Assembly (NCBI GenBank): GCA_910584485.1
Contig: CAJUAV010000005.1
Location: forward strand, 37,104 to 101,103
Length of the DNA stretch: 64,000 nucleotides
DNA from: an uncultured Alistipes sp.
GTDB lineage: Bacteria; Bacteroidota; Bacteroidia; Bacteroidales; Rikenellaceae
Reading direction: 5' to 3'
This document shows, one piece after another, positions 35,080-43,656 of this stretch (position 1 is its first letter; every line of letters starts with the position of its first letter). A program made the translations under genes and the position numbers. The notes below the pieces were generated by a model. The model was not told the origin of the DNA and did no database searches. It was given only the letters and a program-made list of their open reading frames with translations.

Positions 35080-35688
35080 ATGGTTGTGAAAATGATTGTT
35101 TTAGGCACTGCTTTGCTGGCGGTCTTTCATGTGCTCGATGCTTCGTGTCAATCTTATTACGTAGATGGCGAAGATGTCAAGGCTGGTAATTATGTATATG
35201 AAGTCAAAGTACGTCCATGGTCGATTTCGTTGTATAATGTGCAAAATCGATTGATTGATAGTGACTTGGTTTATGCAGGCGGCACCTATGTGACCGAAGA
35301 CGAATACAATCGGATGGTGCTTGGGCGGCTCGATATGCAAACGTTGAAAAAGGCCGTTATGGAGACTTTTACGGAGGACGAGTATCGTAGTCTTTCCGAT
35401 CATAAAGATCAGATGACGCTGCTGTTTGTCAAATCGCCGGAGGGTCGTTTGGCGGAGGTCGGTTTTATGATCGATGCCTCGCCCCGCACGCTCGGTTTTC
35501 CGCCCGAAAAATATGCTTTGTTCGAAGAAAACATGAAGAAATACGTCCGCTTTTCGGTGACGGAGGATGAAAAGCGGCTGCGTTTTTCGCGAGCGTTCTA
35601 TTTTCTTCATTTCGAGAACCTGCATCTGCATTACCTCAAGTCCGGAGGAGGCACGCCGATCGGTCCCGATGCGGAGCTGAAGGAGTGA
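35080..35688 (+). CDS. small secreted paralogue 2 (divergent)
   Basis: A 202-residue protein of the same family as 34288-34884 but much more diverged. Signal peptide ALLAVFHVLDASC, then YYVDGEDVKAGNYVYEVKVRPWSISLYN and the shared pieces TEDEYRSLSDHKD, EVGFMIDASPRT and FPPEKYALFEENMKKYVRFSVTEDEK. The last residues SGGGTPIGPDAELKE are shared with all three copies. The start is the ATG at 35080 rather than the upstream TTG. Confidence 0.8.
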   Translation: MVVKMIVLGTALLAVFHVLDASCQSYYVDGEDVKAGNYVYEVKVRPWSISLYNVQNRLIDSDLVYAGGTYVTEDEYNRMVLGRLDMQTLKKAVMETFTEDEYRSLSDHKDQMTLLFVKSPEGRLAEVGFMIDASPRTLGFPPEKYALFEENMKKYVRFSVTEDEKRLRFSRAFYFLHFENLHLHYLKSGGGTPIGPDAELKE

Positions 35689-35726
35689 GCCGCTTTTGCG
35701 GGAGGTCGAAAAAAATCAAGAATCCG

Positions 35727-36326
35727 ATGATGACAAGCTATTTGCTGCTGCTCGGTGCGGTGACATGCCCTGCTGCCGTATGGGCACAAAATAATTATGT
35801 GCATGGCGTTGAACTCTCGGTCGACGGGATCACGTACGATGTGACCCACACACCCGGGGTGATCGCCCTTTCCAACGCGGCGAACGAACTGCTCGATCAG
35901 CCGATCGTTCGGTTGGACGGGACCGAGCTGACGGAGGCAGAATACGAGGATCTGTCTGTCGGGGAACTCGAAGCGGGTACTTTGCAGCAGGCTTTGTTGC
36001 AGACCTTTACGCAAGAGGAGTACAATGCGCTTGTGCAAGGCAAAGATGTGATGCGTTTGCTGCTGGTACAACGCTCCGACGGTCGTATTGCCGAGGTCGC
36101 GTTCTTCATTCGGGATTCTCCCCGGACAGCGGCCTTGCCGCCCGAAAAATATGCCTTGTTGGAACGGAATATCAAATCCTATGTCTGTTATTCTCTTACG
36201 GCGGAAGAAAAGCAGCTGAAATTCGTGCGCATGGAAATTATTTTGAACTTTGCGAGGATGCGCCTGTTCTATGTGAATCCCGAAGGCGGCACGCCGATCG
36301 GTCCCGATGCGGAGCTGAAGGAGTGA
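35727..36326 (+). CDS. small secreted paralogue 3
   Basis: A 199-residue protein. Signal peptide SYLLLLGAVTCPAAVWA, cut before QNNYVHG. From about residue 30 to the end (35820-36326) it is nearly identical to paralogue 1 at nucleotide level, which means recent duplication or gene conversion. Two ATG codons in tandem (35727, 35730) are possible starts. The stop lies just before the tracrRNA 3' end on the other strand. Confidence 0.8.
   Translation: MMTSYLLLLGAVTCPAAVWAQNNYVHGVELSVDGITYDVTHTPGVIALSNAANELLDQPIVRLDGTELTEAEYEDLSVGELEAGTLQQALLQTFTQEEYNALVQGKDVMRLLLVQRSDGRIAEVAFFIRDSPRTAALPPEKYALLERNIKSYVCYSLTAEEKQLKFVRMEIILNFARMRLFYVNPEGGTPIGPDAELKE
35820..36326 (+). repeat. 506-base direct repeat, copy 2
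   Basis: Mate of 34379-34884. The short end gcacgccgatcggtcccgat plus gcggagctgaaggagtga is also shared with paralogue 2. Confidence 0.85.
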
Positions 36327-36330
36327 TACG

Positions 36331-36414
36331 AAAAGTCCCCACGGAGTACGCGGGGACGTAGGAATGAATCCTTCGGCATATAGCCTTATTGTGGTAAGAT
36401 GTAGAACTTCTTAC
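36331..36414 (-). ncRNA. tracrRNA of the type II-C system
   Basis: On the minus strand, about 36414 to 36331. The anti-repeat (gaagttctacatcttaccac then aat) is complementary to the 5' half of the CRISPR repeat, with a small bulge. It is followed by aaggctatatgccga, a typical nexus hairpin, then a terminator hairpin gtccccgcg...ccgtggggac followed by tttt. A promoter with TTGC at 36446-36449 and TATTTTTG at 36419-36426, spacer 19, drives it. About 84 bases. The pairing shows that the crRNA is read from the plus strand of the array. Confidence 0.85.
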
Positions 36415-36418
36415 GCAA

Positions 36419-36449
36419 CAAAAATAATCCGATATTTGCGATTTTGCAA
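36419..36449 (-). promoter_or_regulatory. tracrRNA promoter
   Basis: Minus strand TTGC (36449-36446) and TAttTTTG (36426-36419) with a 19-base spacer; consensus match. Confidence 0.75.
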
Positions 36450-36467
36450 CTTTTTTCACTATATTTA
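36435..36467 (+). promoter_or_regulatory. cas9 promoter candidate
   Basis: TTTG at 36435-36438 and TATATTTA at 36460-36467 (one base from consensus, spacer 21), 18 bases before the cas9 ATG at 36486. It overlaps the tracrRNA promoter, so the two transcripts diverge from one short control region. Confidence 0.55.
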
Positions 36468-36485
36468 CTGAAAAAAGTGCGGATT

Positions 36486-39400
36486 ATGGCAAAAATTCTT
36501 GGACTGGATCTCGGAACGAACTCGATCGGCTGGGCGCTGACCGAGCAGACGGAAGATGGCTATCGGCTGATAGACAAAGGTGTATCGATCTTTCAGGAGG
36601 GTGTGGCCCGCGAAAAGAACGTCGAAAAACCGGCCGTGCAGGAGCGCACCGATGCCCGCGCCCTGCGCCGCCACTATTTCCGCCGCCGCCTGCGCAAGAT
36701 CGAATTGCTGAAGGTGCTGGTCGCGCACGATCTCTGCCCGACGCTCTCCGGCGAGCAGCTCGATGCGTGGCGGCATGAAAAGCGCTATCCGACGGATGAG
36801 GCCTTTCTGCATTGGCAGCGGACCGATGACAACTCCGACAAGAATCCCTATCATGATCGCCACGTGGCCCTCACCGAGCGGCTCGATCTGACGAAACGGA
36901 CGGACCGCTATCTGCTCGGGCGGGCCCTCTATCATCTCTCGCAGCGCCGCGGTTTCTTGAGCAACCGTAAAGACCAGAGCGAGCAGAAGGAAGACGGGGT
37001 CGTCAAGGAGGGTATCGGCACGCTGAATGCCGATATGGCGGCATGCGGCTGCGCGTATGCGGGCGAATACTTTTACCGCCTCTATCGGGAGGGCGGAAAG
37101 ATCCGCAACCGTTATACTTCGCGCAAGGAGCATTTCGAGCATGAGTTCGAAGCGATCTGCTCCAAACAGCAGCTCTCCGAGGAGCTGCGGGCGGCGCTTC
37201 GTCGTGCCGTCTGTTTCCAGCGGCCGCTCAAGTCGCAGAAAGGGCAGGTCGGTTCATGCACTTTCGAAAAGGGCAAGCCCCGTTGTCCGATTTCGCATCC
37301 CCGTTTCGAGGAGTTCCGCATGCGGTCGTTCATCAACAACATCCGCGTCAAGACGTCCGTTGACGATTATCGCCCCCTCACGACGGAGGAGGTCGATCGG
37401 ATTCTTCCGCTCTTCTACCGGAAGAGCAAGGAGCGGTTCGATTTCGAGGAGATCGCCAAGGCCGTAGCGGGCAGACGGAAAGAGGCCTATTCGTATCGGG
37501 AGGATCGTCGGGAAACGCCGTACAAGTTCAACTATCGCATGTCCGCCTCTGTGCCGGGCTGTCCGCTGACGGCCCAGCTGCGTCAGATTTTCGGCGACGA
37601 TTGGCTGTCGGAACTCGGTGCGCGGTACACGAAGGGGGCGGGCAAGAGCGAAGAGCAGATCCTGAACGACGTGTGGCACGTGCTCTTTTCGTTCGACGAC
37701 GACGACAAACTGCGCAGCTGGGGGCGGAGCTGTCTGCAGTTGAGCGACGAAGAGGCCGACGCCTTCGTGAAGATCTCCCTGCCGAGGGATTATGCCGCGC
37801 TCTGTCTGAATGCCATCAACAAGATCCTGCCTTTCCTGCGCGCAGGGTATCGGTACGACGAAGCGGTTTTTCTGGCCAACCTGTCCGCGATGCTGCCGCA
37901 GGAGGTGTGGACCGATGCCGATCGGAGGAACCGCATCGTGGCGAAGGTCGCGCAGACTGTGGCCGAATATGTGCCGAATCCCTATGACAAGACCGATACG
38001 AAGGAGCGTGCCATCTATTATGCCTTGCGCGATTGCGGGCTCGCCGACCGGCAGATCCGTGCGGAGAAGATGTATCACCCTTCGATGATCGAGACCTATC
38101 GGCGTGCGCAACCCGATGCGGAAGGTGTGTTGCAGCTCGGTTCGCCGCGTACCGCTGCCGTGCGGAATCCGATGGCGATGCGGGCGCTCTTCCGCTTGCG
38201 CGCGTTGGTCAACCGGCTGTTGCGCGACGGCAAGATCGATCGCGACACCAAGATCAACATCGAGTTCGCACGCGGGCTGAACAATGCCAACAAGCGCAAG
38301 GCGATCGAACAGATGAACCGCGAGGCGGAGATGCAGCACCGCAAATATGCCGACGAGATTCGGAAACTCTATTTCGAGGCGTGCGGTGCCGAAATCGTTC
38401 CGACCGAGACGGATATGCTGAAATATCAGCTCTGGGAGGAGCAGAAACACCGCTGTCTTTACACGGGCGAGACGATCGGCATTGCGGAATTCCTCGGCAG
38501 CAATCCGAAATACGATATCGAACACACCGTGCCCCGTTCGCGCGGCGGTGACAATTCGCAGATGAACAAAACGCTGTGCCAATGCCGGTTCAACCGCGAG
38601 GTCAAGCGTGAAAAACTGCCTGCCGAGCTGGCCGTGCATGCCGAGGTGATGGCCCGCATCGAGGCGCTCGGCTGGGAGGCGAAGATCGCCGACCTGCACA
38701 AGCAGATCCAGCGGACCAAGGGAAATTTCGCCACGAAGGAGCTTAAGGACCGCATGATCCAGAAGCGCCATCGGCTGCAGATGGAGCTCGATTATTGGCG
38801 TGGCAAGTACGAACGTTTCACAATGACCGAGGTCCCCGACGGCTTCGCGAACCGGCAGGGGGTCGATATCGGCATCATCAGTAAGTATGCCCGCCTTTAC
38901 CTGAAGAGCGTCTTCGATCGGATTTATGTGGTCAAGGGGGCGACGACGGCCGATTTCCGCAAGGCGTGGGGACTGCAGGAGGCGTATGCGAAGAAGGAGC
39001 GCGTCAACCACGTGCACCACTGTCTGGATGCCATTACGATCGCCTGCATCGGCGGCAAAGCGTATCGCGAATGGGCGCGCTATGCCTCGGAGGTGGAGCT
39101 TTCGGAGTGGAATCATCTGGCGCGCCCCTCGTTCCCGAAGCCGTGGCCGACCTTTACCGAGGATGCGCTGGCGGTGGCCGATGAACTGCTCGTCTCGCAT
39201 CATACGCCCGACAATATGCTCAAACACAGTCGCAAGAAGCTGCGTGTACGCGGCCGGATTCAATACAACGAGGCGGGCGAGGTGAAATACATGCAGGGTG
39301 ATACGGCGCGCGCGGCGTTGCATTTGCAGACTTTCTACGGTGCGATCAAACGCGATGATGAGGTGAAATACGTCGTTCGGAAGGCGCTCGACGCGTTGCA

Positions 39401-40133
39401 GCCGAACGATGTGGACAAGATCGTCGACGAGGCGGTTCGCGATTGCGTCCGGCAGGCGATCGCGCGCGAGGGTTTCAAGGAGGCAATCTCGAAGCCGATC
39501 TGTTTCAATGCGGAGAAAGGAGTGTATATCAAGAAAGTGCGTATTTTCACACCGAGCGTGACGCAGCCGATACGCTTGAAAAAGCATCGTGACGAATCCC
39601 GTTTCGAGTACAAACGCAACTACCATGTCGCCAATGACGGCAACTATTGCATGGCGATCTACGAGGGGACGGATGCCAAAGGGCGGATCAAACGTTCGTT
39701 CCGTCTGCTGAACAACCTGGAGACCGCCAAGTTCCTGAACCGAAAGACGGATCGTTACGATCTGGTTCCCCAGTCGGATGACAAGGATTATCCGCTCAAA
39801 TGGATCTTGCGGACGGGAACCATGGTGCTCTTCTACGAAAACTCGCCCGAAGAACTGTACGAGTGCTCGAAAGCCGAGTTGGCGAAGCGGCTGTATAAGG
39901 TGACGGGAATGAGTACGCTGACGGTTCAGGGCACGTGGTCGTATGGTTCGCTTACGTTGAGGCATCATCAAGAGGCTCGTCCTGCAGGCGATCTTAAAGC
40001 CAAAAACGGCGTGTGGAAGATCGGCGAGGCTTATCGCCCCGTCATCGGTTTGTACCATACGCAGCTCAACGCCTATATCGAGGGGTATGATTTTACGCTG
40101 ACGGTTGCGGGCGAAGTCCAATTCAAACACTGA
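36486..40133 (+). CDS. cas9: type II-C CRISPR-associated endonuclease Cas9
   Basis: A 1215-residue Cas9. RuvC-I is GLDLGTNSIGWAL with D8. The Arg-rich bridge helix follows (ARALRRHYFRRRLRKIELLKVL, about residues 58-79). RuvC-II is NIEFARGLNN with E593. The HNH domain is DIEHTVPRSRGGDNSQMNK with catalytic H680, and RuvC-III is HHCLDAITIA with H845 and D848. It cuts DNA matched to a crRNA:tracrRNA pair. The ATG at 36486 gives MAKILGLDLG, the usual start; the longer frame to 36444 runs into the promoter. cas1 follows 6 bases later, with no csn2 or cas4, as in II-C. Confidence 0.97.
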   Translation: MAKILGLDLGTNSIGWALTEQTEDGYRLIDKGVSIFQEGVAREKNVEKPAVQERTDARALRRHYFRRRLRKIELLKVLVAHDLCPTLSGEQLDAWRHEKRYPTDEAFLHWQRTDDNSDKNPYHDRHVALTERLDLTKRTDRYLLGRALYHLSQRRGFLSNRKDQSEQKEDGVVKEGIGTLNADMAACGCAYAGEYFYRLYREGGKIRNRYTSRKEHFEHEFEAICSKQQLSEELRAALRRAVCFQRPLKSQKGQVGSCTFEKGKPRCPISHPRFEEFRMRSFINNIRVKTSVDDYRPLTTEEVDRILPLFYRKSKERFDFEEIAKAVAGRRKEAYSYREDRRETPYKFNYRMSASVPGCPLTAQLRQIFGDDWLSELGARYTKGAGKSEEQILNDVWHVLFSFDDDDKLRSWGRSCLQLSDEEADAFVKISLPRDYAALCLNAINKILPFLRAGYRYDEAVFLANLSAMLPQEVWTDADRRNRIVAKVAQTVAEYVPNPYDKTDTKERAIYYALRDCGLADRQIRAEKMYHPSMIETYRRAQPDAEGVLQLGSPRTAAVRNPMAMRALFRLRALVNRLLRDGKIDRDTKINIEFARGLNNANKRKAIEQMNREAEMQHRKYADEIRKLYFEACGAEIVPTETDMLKYQLWEEQKHRCLYTGETIGIAEFLGSNPKYDIEHTVPRSRGGDNSQMNKTLCQCRFNREVKREKLPAELAVHAEVMARIEALGWEAKIADLHKQIQRTKGNFATKELKDRMIQKRHRLQMELDYWRGKYERFTMTEVPDGFANRQGVDIGIISKYARLYLKSVFDRIYVVKGATTADFRKAWGLQEAYAKKERVNHVHHCLDAITIACIGGKAYREWARYASEVELSEWNHLARPSFPKPWPTFTEDALAVADELLVSHHTPDNMLKHSRKKLRVRGRIQYNEAGEVKYMQGDTARAALHLQTFYGAIKRDDEVKYVVRKALDALQPNDVDKIVDEAVRDCVRQAIAREGFKEAISKPICFNAEKGVYIKKVRIFTPSVTQPIRLKKHRDESRFEYKRNYHVANDGNYCMAIYEGTDAKGRIKRSFRLLNNLETAKFLNRKTDRYDLVPQSDDKDYPLKWILRTGTMVLFYENSPEELYECSKAELAKRLYKVTGMSTLTVQGTWSYGSLTLRHHQEARPAGDLKAKNGVWKIGEAYRPVIGLYHTQLNAYIEGYDFTLTVAGEVQFKH

Positions 40134-40139
40134 TCGGCC

Positions 40140-41027
40140 ATGTTGAAGCGAGCCCTCTTTTTCTCGACGCCTTACTGTTTGAGCCTGCGTGATAACCAGC
40201 TGGTATTCCATACGAAGGCGGCTCCCCATGTGCAGCAGCGGGTGCCGATCGAGGATATCGGTTTCGTCGTGCTGGAGCATCCGCAGACCGATGTTACGCT
40301 GCCGCTGCTCAATGCCTTGTCGGACAACAATGTGGCTGTCATCTTCTGCGGCGAGAATTTCATGCCCAATGCGATGCTGTTGAACCTCGACTCCAACAAG
40401 ACGCAGGGGGAGCGCTATCGGGCGCAGATCGAGGCGAGCGAACCGCTGAAAAAGGGGCTGTGGAGACAGATCGTCGAGGCGAAGATCCGCAACCAGATGG
40501 CGTTGCTTCACAAGCTGGGCAGGGACGGGGATCTGTTGAAGCCCTGTTTGGCAAATGTGAAGAGCGGCGATGCCGACAATCGGGAGGGGGTGGCCGCCAA
40601 ACTCTATTGGGGCGAGCTGTTCGGGGCGGATTTCGTTCGCTCCCGTGAGGGAGCGCCGCCCAACAACCTGCTCAATTACGGTTATACGTTGTTGCGGGCG
40701 GCTGTCGCCCGAGCGCTGATGGGGTCGGGGCTCTTCCCCGCATTCGGAATCTTTCATCGCAACCGCTACAACGCCTTTCCGCTGGCGGACGATCTGATGG
40801 AGCCCTATCGCCCCTATGTGGATGAAATCGCCTGTCGCTTGTATGCGGCAGGAAAGCGGGCGCTGGACAAGGAGGCGAAGGCCGAACTGTTCAGGCTGCT
40901 GTTCGCCGATACGGTTTTCGGAAAAGTGACGCGGCCGCTGGAGGTGGGGCTGACGATGACGTCCGCATCGCTGGCCAAGTGTTTCAGCGGTATTCAGAAA
41001 AAGATGGCTTACCCCTTGCTCGGATAG
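40140..41027 (+). CDS. cas1: CRISPR-associated endonuclease Cas1 (type II)
   Basis: A 295-residue Cas1. It joins new spacers to the leader end of the array with Cas2. The usual metal residues are seen: Glu in EGVAAKLYW (about residue 150), His in FGIFHRNRYN (about 205) and Asp in LADDLMEPYRP (about 220). It follows cas9 by 6 bases and cas2 starts 2 bases after its stop. Size and motifs are normal for type II Cas1. Confidence 0.97.
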   Translation: MLKRALFFSTPYCLSLRDNQLVFHTKAAPHVQQRVPIEDIGFVVLEHPQTDVTLPLLNALSDNNVAVIFCGENFMPNAMLLNLDSNKTQGERYRAQIEASEPLKKGLWRQIVEAKIRNQMALLHKLGRDGDLLKPCLANVKSGDADNREGVAAKLYWGELFGADFVRSREGAPPNNLLNYGYTLLRAAVARALMGSGLFPAFGIFHRNRYNAFPLADDLMEPYRPYVDEIACRLYAAGKRALDKEAKAELFRLLFADTVFGKVTRPLEVGLTMTSASLAKCFSGIQKKMAYPLLG

Positions 41028-41029
41028 CG

Positions 41030-41368
41030 ATGTCGGAGTTGCGCCTCAATGCCTATCACATCATGTGGCTCTTCGTCTTTTTCGATCTTCCGACCAATAC
41101 CAAGACCGAACGGCGCCATGCGGCGCAATTCCGCAAAGCGCTGGAGAAAGACGGTTTCACCATGATGCAGTTTTCGGTCTACGTGCGTCATTGCGTATCG
41201 AAAGAGAATCTTCGGGTGCATGTCAATCGGGTGCGCAAGTCGATGCCGCCGTCAGGGTATACCAGTATCTTGAGCGTGACCGACAAACAATACGGCGAAA
41301 TACAGAATTTTTGGGGCCGATCGGAACGGGCGAAGCCCTCTAGCCCGCAGCAATTGGAATTTTTTTAG
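41030..41368 (+). CDS. cas2: CRISPR-associated endoribonuclease Cas2
   Basis: A 112-residue Cas2 with the ferredoxin-like start IMWLFVFFDLPTNTKTERR (catalytic-like Asp in FDLP) and MMQFSVYVRHC. It partners Cas1 in spacer capture. The start at 41030 follows cas1 by 2 bases; a longer frame overlapping cas1 from 40979 is rejected. The array promoter box begins 2 bases after its stop. Confidence 0.95.
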   Translation: MSELRLNAYHIMWLFVFFDLPTNTKTERRHAAQFRKALEKDGFTMMQFSVYVRHCVSKENLRVHVNRVRKSMPPSGYTSILSVTDKQYGEIQNFWGRSERAKPSSPQQLEFF

Positions 41369-41509
41369 TTATCTTTGTTCTGTGAAATAGGATTGAGTGC
41401 TACGATCGCAAAAATTGCGGTACGGACCACTTCTTCGGAGCGCAACGATCGGTTTCGGAATGTGAATATCCGTGTAATAGGCCGATAATCAATAGAAAGA
41501 ATGCCCGTG
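41369..41509 (+). promoter_or_regulatory. CRISPR leader with promoter
   Basis: The 141 bases between cas2 and the first repeat hold TATCTTTG at 41370-41377, in the same direction as the crRNA strand inferred from tracrRNA pairing. No gene lies here. New spacers would enter at 41510. Confidence 0.7.
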
Positions 41510-42201
41510 GTTGTGGTTTGATGTAGAACTCAAATGAAATACAACTCCGCACGAATCCACTGGTCGAAACGGTCTGTTGTGGTTTGATGTAGAACTCAAA
41601 TGAAATACAACTACATGTGTTTCAATCGAGCGGCGAATCCGTTGTGGTTTGATGTAGAACTCAAATGAAATACAACTAGGAATGAATTGTCTGGTTTGGG
41701 CATCGGTTGTGGTTTGATGTAGAACTCAAATGAAATACAACTCTGCCGCGTAATCAAACGACCGTCGCCAGGTTGTGGTTTGATGTAGAACTCAAATGAA
41801 ATACAACACGCTCGGCTGCGTCACTTGGTCCGTCTCGTTGTGGTTTGATGTAGAACTCAAATGAAATACAACAACAGCCGCCGCCGTGCGCTACCTACTC
41901 TCGTTGTGGTTTGATGTAGAACTCAAATGAAATACAACCGCTCGCGCTTGGCGTGTCCGTTTGCTGCAGTTGTGGTTTGATGTAGAACTCAAATGAAATA
42001 CAACCAGCAGAACGCATTTGATATTCTTTCATACGTTGTGGTTTGATGTAGAACTCAAATGAAATACAACCATAGTCGAGCGAGAAGCCGATTATTTGGG
42101 TTGTGGTTTGATGTAGAACTCAAATGAAATACAACCAGCAGAACGCATTTGATATTCTTTCATACGTTGTGGTTTGATGTAGAACTCAAATGAAATACAA
42201 C
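41510..42201 (+). CRISPR. CRISPR array, 11 repeats and 10 spacers
   Basis: Repeats of 36 bases (first 20: gttgtggtttgatgtagaac; last 11: gaaatacaac with a preceding t) start at 41510, 41576, 41641, 41706, 41772, 41837, 41903, 41969, 42035, 42100 and 42166; all look identical. Spacers are 29 or 30 bases. Spacer 8 (42005-42034) and spacer 10 (42136-42165) are identical. The array is followed at once by phage-like DNA and then by two decayed repeats at 46085 and 46152. Confidence 0.97.
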
Positions 42202-42332
42202 TGCGTCGATGCGTGGCCTACATGCGCCGCCGCCTCGAAGAGTCGGACCCCGGATTCCGCGGATGCAGCATCAGCGTGACCCTCTTCCGAAAAATAAAAA
42301 CGGAGTTCGTCTACGAAGACTCCGGCACATAA
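42202..42332 (+). pseudogene. 3' fragment of an unknown phage gene
   Basis: An open frame that enters from the CRISPR repeat and ends taa at 42330-42332: codons for RRCVAYMRRRLEESDPGF, then GCSISVTLFRKIKTEFVYEDSGT. The 5' part is missing, cut at the repeat edge. No family recognised. Confidence 0.5.
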
Positions 42333-42335
42333 AAT

Positions 42336-42369
42336 AAAGCCGCCCGTATTGATTTACAGGCGGCTTTTT
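42336..42369 (+). terminator. terminator after the truncated phage gene
   Basis: Stem aaagccgcc/ggcggcttt with five T; it precedes the next phage gene. Confidence 0.8.
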
Positions 42370-42371
42370 CG

Positions 42372-42379
42372 TATCTTTG
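42372..42379 (+). promoter_or_regulatory. -7 box of the 115-residue phage gene
   Basis: TATCTTTG ends 5 bases before the ATG at 42385, so the transcript would be almost leaderless. Confidence 0.55.
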
Positions 42380-42384
42380 TACCT

Positions 42385-42732
42385 ATGAAAGGACAGCTCA
42401 CACTCTTCGTTACGCCGACGCTCGAGAAGGCCGGCTGCCGCCGCCGCACACGCACCTCGGCGGCTGATAACGACGAGTATTTCACCTGCCGCCGCGATCG
42501 TGTCACGAAGCGAAACCGCCTCATGACGGCACGCTACTACTACTGGACGGAGCTGCATCGGCGTCGGTTCGACGACACCCTGCGCATCCTCGCCGATCGG
42601 GAGTTCTTCATCGAAGAGCGCACGATCGAGAAGGCCCTGCTCGAGCAGGACGACTACTATCGAGAACTTATCGACACGAAGGCGACCAAGCGGCAGCTCC
42701 GCCGCATATACCCGGGCTTCGACTGGGCTTAA
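42385..42732 (+). CDS. unknown phage protein
   Basis: A 115-residue basic protein, MKGQLTLFVTPTLEKAGCRRR at the start and RQLRRIYPGFDWA at the end, with YYYWTELHRRRFDD in the middle. Rich in Arg and Tyr, no signal peptide. I recognise no family. It converges with the DUF1834-like gene (ends overlap by 4 bases) and has its own promoter box. It could bind DNA, but that is a guess from charge. Confidence 0.6.
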   Translation: MKGQLTLFVTPTLEKAGCRRRTRTSAADNDEYFTCRRDRVTKRNRLMTARYYYWTELHRRRFDDTLRILADREFFIEERTIEKALLEQDDYYRELIDTKATKRQLRRIYPGFDWA

Positions 42733-43163
42733 CTCTCCGCAAACTGCGTTTCATAGGTCATCTGGTAGACCTTCAAGCCGTCCGTACGTCGTTCGGGAAA
42801 CACGCTCACGCGTTGCAGAGGATTGATCGTGCGCTCGTTGGTCCACCACTGCAGGGACGCATGGATCCGCTCCAGCACATCGAAATGCTGCAAGGCACGT
42901 GCCCGAACGTCTTCGGGAGCCTCGGCCGACGTGCTTCCGCAACCCTGAAAAGCCACTCGCAGCACAAACTGCGCCCGCACGCGCTGCGTGCCCGCCGTCT
43001 GCGAAACGCATTGCAGATACCGCATGTCCACCAGGGTGCACGGAAAGGCCACGGGCGGCCGCGGCGTGACGTTCAACTGGCCCATCTCCGCATCAATCCA
43101 CCGAAGCTCGGGCACCTCGGCTCGAAGGCGGTCGCAGACCGCCATAAACAGTTCTTTGTTCAT
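42729..43163 (-). CDS. phage protein, DUF1834-like (Mu gp37-type)
   Basis: A 144-residue phage morphogenesis protein: MNKELFMAVCDRLRAEVPELRWIDAEMGQL at the start, then RPPVAFPCTLVDMRYLQC and ASLQWWTNERTINPLQR. The pattern and position next to the virion morphogenesis gene suggest a small tail or connector protein of Mu-like phages. The start at 43163 has a gagag element in front; an upstream ATG at 43184 overlaps the previous stop. Family name from memory, not verified. Confidence 0.6.
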   Translation of the reverse strand: MNKELFMAVCDRLRAEVPELRWIDAEMGQLNVTPRPPVAFPCTLVDMRYLQCVSQTAGTQRVRAQFVLRVAFQGCGSTSAEAPEDVRARALQHFDVLERIHASLQWWTNERTINPLQRVSVFPERRTDGLKVYQMTYETQFAES

Positions 43164-43167
43164 CTCT

Positions 43168-43638
43168 CTATTTACTAAATACATCGTTTATCATCGCCTC
43201 GAGCTCGGTCTGCAACAGCCGGTCGAGCTCGTCGGCCGCTCCCAGAAACTGCCGTTGCGGGATGCGCATGCGGCTTGTATGCTCCCGCACCGATACGTCG
43301 CCCCACTTCGTGTGACGAACATGCGCAGGGACGACGATCGGACCGTCGAAGCCTTCGTTGTGTACTTGCGCATACGGCACGTAGTCGTTGCCGTATGAGA
43401 TCACCGCACGACGCGGCTCCACCCGGACCGTCATGCTGCCGCGCAGCTTGCCCGAGCGGATCAGCTCCGAGCCCTGACGCTGCGGGTTCTTGTTCAACGG
43501 CCACGGGTTCCCGTCGAACGCCTTCTTCGTGAAGGCATCCTGCGAGTACTGACCTGCCAAGTCCGCCACCAGCTCCGGCGTCCGATCCAGAATTTCCGAG
43601 ATCCGTGACGAAATCTCTTTGCCGATTTCTATTTTCAT
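43168..43638 (-). CDS. phage virion morphogenesis protein (Mu gpG-type)
   Basis: A 156-residue protein of the virion morphogenesis/tail completion family: KEISSRISEILDRTPELVADLAGQYSQDAF, then ELIRSGKLRGSMTVRVE and YAQVHNEGFDG and PQRQFLGAADELDR. Such proteins act in late head/tail assembly of Mu- and P2-like phages. The start at 43638 is the usual MKIEIGKEI start; the longer frame upstream overlaps a candidate RNA. It ends just before the next minus-strand gene. Confidence 0.85.
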   Translation of the reverse strand: MKIEIGKEISSRISEILDRTPELVADLAGQYSQDAFTKKAFDGNPWPLNKNPQRQGSELIRSGKLRGSMTVRVEPRRAVISYGNDYVPYAQVHNEGFDGPIVVPAHVRHTKWGDVSVREHTSRMRIPQRQFLGAADELDRLLQTELEAMINDVFSK

Positions 43639-43648
43639 GGTTTTTGCG

Positions 43649-43656
43649 TATCTTTG
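43649..43656 (+). promoter_or_regulatory. -7 box of the candidate phage RNA
   Basis: TATCTTTG on the plus strand, with tttc at 43626-43629 at the right -33 distance (19 bases). It points into the gene-free stretch 43657-43866. Confidence 0.55.

Noticed and set aside
41510..42201. Self-targeting spacers against the phage segment or the element
   Set aside because: By eye I found no match of any spacer in this window; a full search could not be run.
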